Below, piece after piece: positions 55,895 to 64,000 of a stretch of 64,000 nucleotides of DNA. The DNA is from CAWCUU01 sp963798855 (lineage in GTDB: Bacteria > Gemmatimonadota > Gemmatimonadetes > Longimicrobiales > RSA9), in contig CAWCUU010000001.1 of the NCBI GenBank assembly GCA_963798855.1, positions 992,001 to 1,056,000 on the forward strand, given 5' to 3'. The notes beneath the pieces are model-generated. The model did no database searches, had not been told where the DNA came from, and was given only the letters and a program-made list of their open reading frames with translations. The translations under genes and the position numbers were made by a program. The first letter of the stretch is position 1; every line of letters starts with the position of its first letter.

Positions 55895-58754
55895 ATGGAT
55901 CCACTCCTGCGTCGACTGCGGGACGGCCTCGCTGCGCGATACGAGCTCGGCACCGAGCTGGGCCGCGGCGGCATGGGGGTCGTCTTCTCAGGCCGCGACT
56001 GCACGCTGCACCGCAATGTCGCGATCAAGGTCATTCGGCCCGAGATCGCGACGGCGCGAGCCGTCGCACGCTTTCAGCGCGAAGCGCGTATCCTGGCCAG
56101 CCTGCGTCATCCGAACATCGTAGACGTCCACGACGCCGGCGAAGTGGACGGCCTCTTCTACTTCGTGATGGAGCGAGTGGAGGGGCCCACGCTGTCGGCG
56201 TTGCTGGCTCGCCGCCCTCTGCCCGCCGCCGAGGTGGTCCGGATCGGGTCGGGCCTGCTATCCGCGCTGGAGGCGGCTCACGGACTCGGCATCGTCCACG
56301 GCGACGTGAAGCCGGGAAACGTATTCGTGGCCGGGGACCGCGTGCTCCTCAGCGATTTCGGCTTGGCGCGGCGGGTGCCGGGGCAGGAGAGCCGCACCAG
56401 TGAGTCCGGTGATACGCGGGCGGGTGGCGGCACGCCCGGCTTCATGGCTCCCGAGCAGGCACTGGGCTCGCCGGTCACGATCGCGAGCGACGTCTACTCT
56501 GCCGGCGTGGTGCTGTACGCTGCGGCAACCGGCGATGTCTACCGGGCACTCTCGGATCCGCGCACCCGCATGGCCGCGGTGCCATCCCGGCTGCGGCGCC
56601 CCTTGCGCCGCGCGCTCGCGTTGGCGCCGGAGGCCCGATGGCCGAATGCCGGCGCCTTTCGCGAGGCGCTCGTCCGTTCTCCACTCCCGCGCTACGCCTC
56701 GGCCGGCACGATCGCGATCCTGGCGATCGTGGCGTTCCTCGCCCGGCTCGGGTTCCATGACCGCGACGATCGGGTCGCGGACCTCGCGATCGTTCCGTTC
56801 GACGTCATGGGCCCCGACAGCACGATCGGCGGGGAGATCGCACAGATCGTCGCGCTGGACCTGGAGGACATCCCGGGCCTCACGGTCACTCCGATGCGCC
56901 GCAGCACGCGCTGGTGGCGCCTCTCGCGGAGCGCAGGCAGCGGGGACGCGGACGTGGTCCCCGCGCGGCGCATCCTGAGGGGGACCGTGCTGCGGCGAGG
57001 CAACTCACTCGAGCTGCGCATAACGCCCCACTCGCGCTCCGGCGCGGCCGACCCCGAGATCGTGGTCCGGGCTCCCGGCGGCAATGAGGTCTCCCTCGGT
57101 GACTCCGCCGCGCTCGAGATCCTGCGTCGGCTGCACCCAGACCTTGCGCACGGGTACCGCGGCTCGCGGGAGCGGACGACCCGAAGCCTGCCGGCGCTGA
57201 GGGAGTTCCTGAGGGGCGAGCAGGCGTGGCAGCAGGATGCCTGGCTTTCGGCGGAGCGCCATTATCTGGCGGCGGTGGAGTCCGACCCCACGTTCGCGCG
57301 CGCCTGGTGGCGTCTCGACAATGTGGAGCGATGGCTGTCCCACACGTATTCCGGCATGGATTTGCGCCGGCTCTGGTCGGAGCACAGGAACGAGTTGAGC
57401 GAGGCAGACCAGCGGCTGCTGCGTGCTCGCCTCGAGCCGCTCGGGGAGCGGCGGCTCCAGCTTTACGAAGACGCGATCCGCGGTTCTCCGCAGGACGGTT
57501 ACGCGGCTCTGCTGTACGCGGATGAGCTCTTCCACCGCGGTCCGCTGGTGGGACACTCGCTCGACGAGGCCGAGGAGGCTCTGGAGGATGCGGCGAGCAA
57601 GGACAGCACGCTCGCTCCCGTGTTCCAGCACCTCGCGTGGCTCGAGATCCGGCGGGGCCGACCGAAATCCGCCCGACTCGCGCTGGAGCGCCTGCGCCGG
57701 CTCGCCGCCCCCGAAGAGGGCGCCGTCGAGGTCTACTTCCCCGAGATCCTCGAGCAGGCGTTTCGCGAGAGGTTCGACCCCGACTCCGCGGCCCTGGTGC
57801 GCCCCCTGCTGTTCGGGAATTCCGCCGAGTCGCTCGAGCTCGCTTCGAAGGTGATGCGGGTGGCTCTGTGGACGGAGGCTCGCGGGGACGGAACTGGCGC
57901 TCGGGGCATACGTCGCGGACCGGGCCGGGCAGGCCTCGGTTCGCGCCGGCGGCCGCGAGGCGCAGGGGCTGGCTCTTCTGGCCACGGGACGCACGCAGGC
58001 CGGGTTGGCGCACATCGACACCGCGGCGGTTCTTCTCAATACGCCGGCAGCCGCGCTCGAGGCGGCCGAATGGCGAGTCCTTCCCGCTGCCCTCGGGCTG
58101 CCGATGACGGATCCTCGAGACATCGAGGCCGGCCGCAGGTCGTTGAGGCGACTGGGCAAGGTCGGCGCGACGGCGGCTCGGGCATTCTGGGCGCTCGCGA
58201 TCGACGCGCTGGAGCGCGGAGACACGATGGACGCGGCGCTGTGGCGTCGCCGTCTCGCTGCTGTCGAGGTCGATTCGGCCCCCGCTCGGCTCGGAACCAT
58301 CGTTCAGGCGCTCGTGCTCGCCCGTACCGGGGACGAACGGGGTTCGCTGGCTCTCACGGCGCCTCTCCTGGCCTTCGACGAGTGGCAGGACGTCGCAGAT
58401 CCATTTGCGCGCGCCACGCTGCATCTGCTGCGCGGGCGGTGGCAGCTGCGATCAGGCGAGCCTGTTGCGGCGCTTCGCTCGTGGCGTTGGGCGGCGAACC
58501 AGGACCTGCGCATCGTCGCGACCGGCGTCGGTCAGGCTGCCGACGTGGACTGGGTGCTGGGCGCCGATGCGGTTCGGCTGCAGCTGGAGGCGGCGGCGCG
58601 AGCCTCCGGTGCGGGGGTGCAGGAAGCCGGGATGGACCGCAGCGTGTGCGCGGACGCCGACCGCGTGCTGCCCCGCTGGGACGCCGCGGACGCCGTTGTA
58701 CGCCCCCGTGCGGAGGCGTTCCGGGAAGCCCGCTCCCGCTTCTGCCCGCGATGA
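55895..58754 (+). CDS. Membrane Ser/Thr protein kinase with TPR region, frameshifted
   Basis: A PknB-type kinase: glycine loop ELGRGGMGVVFSGRD near residue 20, VAIKVIRPE lysine near 45, catalytic loop IVHGDVKPGNVFV near 133 (HGD in place of HRD, Asp kept), DFGLA near 154, GTPGFMAPEQALGS activation segment. A membrane helix follows near 267-287 (TIAILAIVAFLARLGF), then a periplasmic TolB-N-like domain (DLAIVPFDVMGPDSTIGGEI) and TPR-like helices. The frame breaks at about 57890. Removing one G gives RGDELALGAYVADRAG and continues through LGLPMTDPRDIEAGRRSLRR to 58754, 952 residues in all. The stop overlaps the SARP gene ATG, so kinase and regulator are translationally coupled. Confidence 0.82.
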
Positions 58755-60545
58755 TCGAGCTGCGCTGCCTCGGGCCGGTGGACGTGCGGATCGAGGGTGC
58801 ACCGGCCCCGCCGGAGCTGCTGTGGCGCAAGCATCTCGGTCTGCTGGTATACCTCGCCCGCTCACCGCATCGCGGGCGGGGGCGCGATCACCTCATCGGT
58901 CTCCTGTGGCCGGAGAAGCCCGAGTCGGCTGCCCGCCATTCGCTGAATGAGGCGCTGCGGATCCTGCGCCGCGTGGGCGGGGATCTCGTCGACACGAGCG
59001 TCGACCAGGTGCGCCTGGCGGACGGACTCGTCACCGCTGACCTCGACCGGCTCGAGGATCTGCGGGCGAAAGAGGCCTGGATTTCGGCCGCCGCGCTGAT
59101 CGGAGGCGAGTTCATGGAGGGCTTCTCCGTGCCGGACTGCTGGACCTTCGACGAGTGGCTCGAATCCGAGCGGCGCGTCTGGCGGCAGCGCAGTGTGGAG
59201 ACGCTGATCCGGGCGGGCGACGAGTCGCTGCGCGCCGGCGACGCCGAGGCCGCCGGCGGGTACGCCCGACGCGCTCTCGGTCTCGATGCCGCCGCTTTCT
59301 CTGCGGTAGTCCTCGAGAATGCGCGCGCTCGCGGTGCGAGGCGAGAGGGCCGCAGCGCTGACGAGCTACGAGGCGTTCGCGCGCAGGCTCGACGTGGAAT
59401 ATGGGCTCGAGCCGGATGCGGTCGTGGTGCGGCTCGCGGAGCGGATCCGCCACGAGCGGGAGTGGCGGGTTGCGCCGGAGAGGACGGAGGCAGAACCTGC
59501 CGAATCCCGGCGGCCGCCGCTGGTGGGGCGCGGCGTCGAGCTCGGAAAGCTCCTCGAGATCTGGCGCGAAGCCCTCGCGGGCCGTCCGTCGGTGGCGTTC
59601 ATCGAGGGTGACGTCGGCACCGGCAAGTCGCGGCTGGCAGAGGAGCTGCTCGTTCGCGCGCGACTCGAAGGAGCGCACACGTTCGCCGCTCGCGCCGTGC
59701 CGGGCGACCGCAATGTGCCGTGGAGCGTGGCGGCCGCTCTCAGCGGGGCGGGCCAGGGACCCGCTGGGGCAGAGGCGCTCCGCTCCGAGCTGACCTCACG
59801 TTGCGCTGAAGGGCCCGCGGTGCTGCTGCTCGATGATGCACACTGGGCCGATCCGAACACGCTGCGTCTGCTGCACGCCCTGCTTCGCGACATGTCTTCT
59901 GCCCGCCTTCTCGTGACGGTGACGGCGGCCGGCTATCCCGAGGTCCCCGAGCTGGAGGAGCTCCGCGTTCGGTCCGGACGCGAGGTCCCGGGAGCGACGG
60001 TCCGGCTCGGGTCGCTAGGCGCCGACGCCCTGCTCGAACTCTGCCGACGCTCACTGCCCGGCTACGGTGACGCGGAGCTCGATCGGGTCGCACGTCGCCT
60101 GGCGGTCGACTCCGCCGGGCTGCCTTTGCTCGCCGTAGAGCTGCTTCACGCGATCGCGCTCGGGCTGGACCTGTCGGGCTTCGACGGTGCCTGGCCACGC
60201 CCGTTCGAGACCCTCGATCAGACGTTGCCCACCGATCTGCCGGACGCCGTCGTCGCGGCGATCCGCATCGGCTTCCGCCGACTCGGGCTCGACGCCCAGC
60301 GCCTGATCGTTGCCGCCGCGGCGTTGGATGAGCCTGTCCGGGGGGCGACGCTCGGCCAAGCGGTCGGTTTGCAGGGCGAAGCGCTCGACACCGCGCTGGA
60401 CGAGCTGGAGTGGCGACGCTGGCTGGAGGTCGATGGGCGCGGCTATGGTTTCGTCGCGCGGGTCGCCCGCGACGTCATCGCCCGCGACATGACCACGCGC
60501 GGCCAGCGCGAACGCATCCTCGGCCGCGCGAGCTCGGCAACGTAG
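58751..60545 (+). CDS. SARP-type (BTAD) regulator with AAA ATPase domain, frameshifted
   Basis: The N-terminus IELRCLGPVDVRIEGAPAPP with HLGLLVYLARSPHRGRGRDH, LIGLLWPEKPESAARHSLNE and LRRVGGDLVDTSVDQVRLAD is the winged helix-turn-helix of SARP regulators. The bacterial activation domain follows (FDEWLESERRVWRQRSVETL) and breaks at about 59318. Reading GAGAATGCG as GAGATGCG restores VLEMRALAVRGERAAALTSY with FARRLDVEYGLEPDA. Then come a Walker A (FIEGDVGTGKSRLAEELL), Walker B (VLLLDDAHWADPNTLRLLHA) and LPLLAVELLHAIALGLD. The repaired length is 597 residues; many relatives continue for another 400 as TPRs, so the end may be truncated. It probably acts with the coupled kinase. Confidence 0.8.
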
Positions 60546-60938
60546 TCTTCGACGCGGCGCCTCTCGGGTCCACGGCGTGGCGAGGTATCGATCTCGGCGC
60601 TGCCGGACTTCCTCGACGACGGGGTTTCGCCTCAGGCTCCCCCGAGATCATCGGCTGCTGCTGCTACGTAGTGCTCCGCCAGCCACTACGCATCCGCCGA
60701 CGCCGTGCTCCATCGTGCGTCGTAGCCGGGCGTCGAACCGCCCGCCGCATCGTGGACCGTACGCCGAGCCTGCACTTGATTCCGGCTTGATGGACCTTCG
60801 CGAGGCTGAGTGCGGGCGCGACGCTGTGCGCTCGACTCGGCAGGGGAGGTGATTGATGTCCGGTTCGCAAAGCGCGCGGGAGCCGCCAGATCGGTCGCGA
60901 GTCCAATGGCGGCCTCGTGCACTGTCTTCGGTCCGAGC
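60546..60938. other. Gap without a supported gene
   Basis: No reading frame here shows family motifs, a plausible ribosome-binding site or consistent codon use. Given the abrupt end of the SARP gene on the left and the start of an MMPL fragment on the right, this stretch may be the scar of a deletion or rearrangement. The last 20 or so bases before 60939 already belong to the MMPL-like reading frame. Confidence 0.5.
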
Positions 60939-61235
60939 ATGGACTACGAGGTCTTCCTGGTGAGCCGGGTGCGCGAGGTCCGGCACTCCGGCGTCACCGA
61001 CCGCGAAGCCATTGTCGAGGGCCTCGGCAGGACGGGCAGCGTGATCACGAACGCAGCGGCCGTCATGATCGTCGTATTCGCCGCGTTCACGGCGGGAGCC
61101 GTCCTGTTTACGAAGATGCTCGGCTTCGCTCTCGCCGTGGCAGTACTCCTCGACGCGACGATCGTGCGCATGGTCGTCGGTCCCGCTCTTCTCCAGCTGG
61201 CCGGCCGATGGAACTGGTGGCCGGGGAGGCCGTGA
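60939..61235 (+). pseudogene. C-terminal fragment of an MMPL-family (RND) transporter
   Basis: About 98 codons matching only the last part of MMPL transporters: MDYEVFLVSRVREVRHSGVT (the SMDYxVFLLSR motif), GLGRTGSVITNAAAVMIVVF, AAFTAGAVLFTKMLGFALAV, AVLLDATIVRMVVGPALLQL and the family end LAGRWNWWPGRP. Full-length proteins have 700 or more residues and twelve membrane helices; here only the last four or so helices remain. The open frame extends upstream to 60810 without MMPL similarity before FGPSMDYEVF. The fragment is therefore a relic. Its stop overlaps the start of the kelch lipoprotein gene. Confidence 0.8.
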
Positions 61236-62713
61236 TGCCGCGCAACTGTCCTGGAGTCGGCCGCGGAAGGCTGCGGCAGCGCGAGCAAGGAACAGGTCCG
61301 GCCGGGGTCGTGTTACGCATTCCCGTGATCCTCACCGTCGCCGCGGTGTGCGGCTGTCACGGCGACGGGCGCAACCCGTTCGACCCGTTCCGGGACCGCC
61401 CGAGCCGCATTGCCATTCAGGTCAGCCCGGCCGTGCCCCGGGACACGGGCACAGACTTCTCCGGCCGGCCGCTGGAGTTCGTCACGGTCGAGGTGAATCG
61501 GCCGATACAAGTGCGCGCGGTCGTCACCGACCGGAGCGGCCGCGTCCTGCCCGGCGCCAGGATCGATTGGGACATGACCTTCGACTTCGGCGGCGCGACC
61601 TGGGCGCTCGGCCAGTCGGTCGAGCCGGCGAGCCTCAGTACGGACGTGAACGGCGAGGCGAGCGCCATGGCCAGCGCCCCCGTGCTCGGCTGGTACGTCA
61701 TCAAGGCGAGCGTCGCGGAGACGGTGAACGACTCCGTGTTGGTGCGCATGGCGGTGCCGCCCAAAGCGTATGCAGAGCTCGAATGGACGCGCATTCCGGA
61801 CATGCCCGTCGCGCGCGAGGATGCGGTGGGCGGTCTATGGAACGGACGGATCTACCTGCCCGCCGGCTCCTGCAATCCGGACGCCGGCGTGTGCGAGCGA
61901 GAGCCACAGCGAGTCATGAGCTACGACCCGGCCAGCACGAGCTGGTCGCTCGGCGCCACCCTTCCGGAGGTGCCGTTCTTCTGGGTACCCCTCGCCGCGG
62001 CACTGCCGGACGGGGTTCATTTCGTGTGGCCCGGTCGCCACGACGTCTACGATCCGGCGACCGAAAGCTGGTCCTCCCGTGCTCCGCCTCCGCCTCCGGT
62101 CCCGGACAACGCTCAGATCGCGGCCGCCGCTCTCCAGGCGGTGGGTGACACGCTCTACCTGGTCGGCACGGACGAGGCGGGCAGCGTATGGGCCTATGAC
62201 CCGGCGGCGGATGCTTGGGGGGCGAGGGCGCCGATGCCGACCCCACGCTTCGGCGCCGCTAGCGCCGTGATCGACGGGCTCATCTACGTGGCCGGCGATG
62301 GGTCCGCCCTCGAGCGCTACGATCCCGAGAGGGACTCGTGGACCGCTCTCGCGCCGCTGCCGTTCCCCCGCTGGGGGCCGGCGGGAGGCGCTGTCGGCCG
62401 AAACTTCTGCGTGTTCGGAGGGGACGCCGGTACCATCGTCGAAGTCTACTCGGAAGCCGCGCTGAGACGCTACTCGAGAGGTCTCCCGGACACGTACTGC
62501 TACGACGTGGACGCGGACGTGTGGAGCGTCGGCCCGCCGATGCCGTGGGAAGCGAATCCTGTCATCGGCTCGAACTTCGACGAGATCTCGGTCGAACGCG
62601 TTGCCGCGGTCACGGCGTACGGCGGCGTTTACGCGTTCGGCGGCGGGCGATCCGTCAGCCAGACGGACCGGTTCCAGGTCGCTACGGCCGCGCGCCTGTC
62701 GCTGCTGCACTGA
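61235..62713 (+). CDS. Kelch-repeat lipoprotein with Ig-like N-terminal domain
   Basis: A 492-residue exported protein. The hydrophobic segment VVLRIPVILTVAAVCGC ends in a lipobox-like AAVCGC. ATG 61235 (GGGGAGG six bases upstream) gives a long basic leader, while GTG 61310 would give a more ordinary signal peptide. Residues 60-180 form a bacterial Ig-like domain (RPIQVRAVVTDRSGRVLPGA, SLSTDVNGEASAMA). The rest is a kelch beta-propeller: repeats PVAREDAVGGLWNGRIYLPA, SYDPASTSWSLGATLPEVPF, YDPATESWSSRAP, YDPAADAWGARAPMPTPRFG, RYDPERDSWTALAPLPFPRW. Such propellers bind proteins or carbohydrates at the surface. Partner unknown. Confidence 0.8.
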   Translation: MPRNCPGVGRGRLRQREQGTGPAGVVLRIPVILTVAAVCGCHGDGRNPFDPFRDRPSRIAIQVSPAVPRDTGTDFSGRPLEFVTVEVNRPIQVRAVVTDRSGRVLPGARIDWDMTFDFGGATWALGQSVEPASLSTDVNGEASAMASAPVLGWYVIKASVAETVNDSVLVRMAVPPKAYAELEWTRIPDMPVAREDAVGGLWNGRIYLPAGSCNPDAGVCEREPQRVMSYDPASTSWSLGATLPEVPFFWVPLAAALPDGVHFVWPGRHDVYDPATESWSSRAPPPPPVPDNAQIAAAALQAVGDTLYLVGTDEAGSVWAYDPAADAWGARAPMPTPRFGAASAVIDGLIYVAGDGSALERYDPERDSWTALAPLPFPRWGPAGGAVGRNFCVFGGDAGTIVEVYSEAALRRYSRGLPDTYCYDVDADVWSVGPPMPWEANPVIGSNFDEISVERVAAVTAYGGVYAFGGGRSVSQTDRFQVATAARLSLLH

Positions 62714-62736
62714 CCCTCCTGTGAAAACGCGAGCTG

Positions 62737-62770
62737 CTTGCCGGCCCTCGAATGCAAGCCAGCCGGCAAG
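62737..62770 (+). terminator. Possible hairpin terminator after the kelch gene
   Basis: A perfect 9-bp inverted repeat, CTTGCCGGC (62737-62745) and GCCGGCAAG (62762-62770), with a 16-base loop, 23 bases after the stop. No T run follows, so intrinsic termination is uncertain; a bidirectional or factor-assisted terminator is possible. Confidence 0.35.
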
Positions 62771-62879
62771 CCGCTTGACGGCCACTTGACGCCGGAGGAT
62801 GAGTTTAGCCCCTGGCGCCGGTCACTCCGGCGTCTCCGGGCCGAGCCGCCCGGACGGGGTCACGGAAAGGAGGATCGCC

Positions 62880-64000
62880 ATGAGAGAACAACGGGTGCTC
62901 GCGACGCTGCTGTTGATCGCTGTGACCGCGTGCGAGAGGACCCCGGCCGCGCCCAACGCCGAGCCGCAGTTGAGCCGGTTCGGCGCGCCCGACCGCGTCG
63001 TGCTTCCCGGTCAATCGATCCAGTCGGCGGTGGATGCGGCGCAGTCGGGCGACCGGATCTTCGTGCCCCCCGGGCTGTATCGCGAGGCGCTGGTGATCGA
63101 CAAGCCTGGTATCACCCTCGTCGGCCTCGGCCGGGCAGCCGAGGGGACCGCCGGCGCCGTCGTCATCGAGAATCCCGGCGATGAGGACGACGGCATCGAG
63201 GTGACATCGAACGGCGACGGCGTCGTGCTGGCGAACCTGACGATCCGCGGCTTCGAGGAGAACGGGGTCCTTCTCGATGGCGTCGAGGGATTCCTGCTCT
63301 CGGACCTGACCGCCGAGAACGACGGGGAGTACGGGCTGTTCCCCGTCCGATCCAGCGACGGCGTCATCGAACGCTGCGCGGCGAGCGGTCACGAGGATAC
63401 CGGGATCTACGTGGGCCAGTCCGTCCGCATCGCGATCCGCGGCAGCCGCGCCTTCCAGAACGTGAACGGCTTCGAGATCGAGAACTCATCCCACGTACGC
63501 GTCTCCGGCAACGAGGCGCACGGCAACACGGCCGGCTTCCTCGTCGACCTGCTGCCGGGGCTCCCGGTGAAGACGTCGAGCGACATCGTGCTCGAGAACA
63601 ACATCGCCCGCGACAACGACCTGGCGAACTTCGCCGAGGGCGGCTTCGAGGCGCTGGTTCCGCCGGGCACAGGCATCCTCGTCCTCGGCACCGATGAGAC
63701 GACGGTCCGCTACAACCTCGTGACCGGCAACGACTTCGTCGGCATCGCCGTAATCAACACGGGTCTGCTTGCCGCGCTCGACCCGTCGATCACGATCGAC
63801 GTCGAGCCCTACCCCGACCGCGCTCGGGTCATCGGCAACATCGTCACCGGGAACGGGGAAGCCCTGCCGCCCATCCCGCTCGTTCCCTTCGGGGTGGATC
63901 TGCTCTGGGACGGCACGGGGCAGGACGATTGTTGGAGCGGCAACACGTTCGGCTCGAGCCTGGACCTCGGCCTCGGGGGTGGCTCCGCGGGACCGGAGCT
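62880..64000 (+). CDS. Right-handed parallel beta-helix lipoprotein (partial)
   Basis: It begins at ATG 62880 with a strong AAAGGAGGA and a lipoprotein signal (VLATLLLIAVTAC), and is open to the end of the window (about 373 codons). The mature part starts RVVLPGQSIQSAVDAAQSGD and RIFVPPGLYREALVIDKPGI. That is the usual entry to pectate-lyase/NosD-type beta-helices, with rungs such as GVVLANLTIRGFEENGVLLD, GLFPVRSSDGVIERCAASGH, GFEIENSSHVRVSGNEAHGN and TVRYNLVTGNDFVGIAVINT. These asparagine-rich turns are typical. Many relatives are polysaccharide-binding or lyase-like, but no catalytic residues can be assigned. The 3' end is missing. Confidence 0.85.
   Translation, partial: MREQRVLATLLLIAVTACERTPAAPNAEPQLSRFGAPDRVVLPGQSIQSAVDAAQSGDRIFVPPGLYREALVIDKPGITLVGLGRAAEGTAGAVVIENPGDEDDGIEVTSNGDGVVLANLTIRGFEENGVLLDGVEGFLLSDLTAENDGEYGLFPVRSSDGVIERCAASGHEDTGIYVGQSVRIAIRGSRAFQNVNGFEIENSSHVRVSGNEAHGNTAGFLVDLLPGLPVKTSSDIVLENNIARDNDLANFAEGGFEALVPPGTGILVLGTDETTVRYNLVTGNDFVGIAVINTGLLAALDPSITIDVEPYPDRARVIGNIVTGNGEALPPIPLVPFGVDLLWDGTGQDDCWSGNTFGSSLDLGLGGGSAGPE

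Noticed and set aside
60939..61235. Functional small multidrug transporter
   Set aside because: The sequence matches only the C-terminal end of MMPL proteins and lacks all other helices and the periplasmic domains.

Overview
The window is GC-rich DNA from a Gram-negative bacterium. Lipoprotein signal peptides, TonB-plug modules, secreted glycine-zipper proteins, Ser/Thr kinases with TPR tails and a SARP-type regulator fit Gemmatimonadota or a close relative; this placement is inferred from gene content only. Genes are tightly packed, often with ATGA, GTGA or TTGA stop/start overlaps, so most of the window is read as long operons.

Layout. 1-1.3 kb: end of an unrecognised gene, rpe, and a convergent TonB-plug lipoprotein. 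1.5-4.6 kb: an intact tRNA-Leu(UAA) followed by an island of about 3 kb that ends in a 53-bp copy of the tRNA 3' half. This is the classic footprint of tRNA-targeted integration; it carries a HicA/HicB-like toxin-antitoxin pair and several small unknowns, but no integrase. 4.7-13.2 kb: accessory genes (SRPBCC, VOC, secreted sugar isomerase-like and PIG-L proteins, orphans, a rhodanese lipoprotein, small membrane proteins). 13.2-19.9 kb: rnz-aroA-cmk, rpsA with a long acidic tail, and an LpoA/LivK-like lipoprotein. 20-26.5 kb: acyl-CoA carboxylase (beta, biotin carboxylase, biotin carrier) plus the methylmalonyl-CoA mutase large subunit, i.e. propionyl-CoA to succinyl-CoA, with an RlmD/TrmA-type RNA methyltransferase embedded. 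26.5-31.6 kb: FmdB zinc ribbon, argS, PfkB kinase, purM, outer-membrane protein. 31.6-36.8 kb: ribD-ribE-ribBA-ribH-nusB and a glycosyltransferase. 36.8-42.5 kb: hpf, hprK, mannose-class PTS IIA-IIB-IIC-IID, HPr and enzyme I, a complete phosphorelay with its regulatory kinase. 42.5-45.3 kb: metK and ahcY separated by a 13-bp tandem repeat array. 45.3-54 kb: bifunctional nuclease, recO, selB, zinc ribbon, ptsN-like IIA, dusB, larB and a diguanylate cyclase. 54-64 kb: two glycine-zipper secreted proteins, a Ser/Thr kinase coupled to a SARP/AAA regulator, an MMPL remnant, a kelch lipoprotein and a beta-helix lipoprotein that runs off the end.

Eight genes, including the essential argS and metK, are each broken by one frameshift. 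Six of these can be repaired by reading GAATG (or AATG) as GATG on one strand or the other, so most look like motif-linked sequence errors rather than real gene decay. They are annotated here as single genes with the shift marked.
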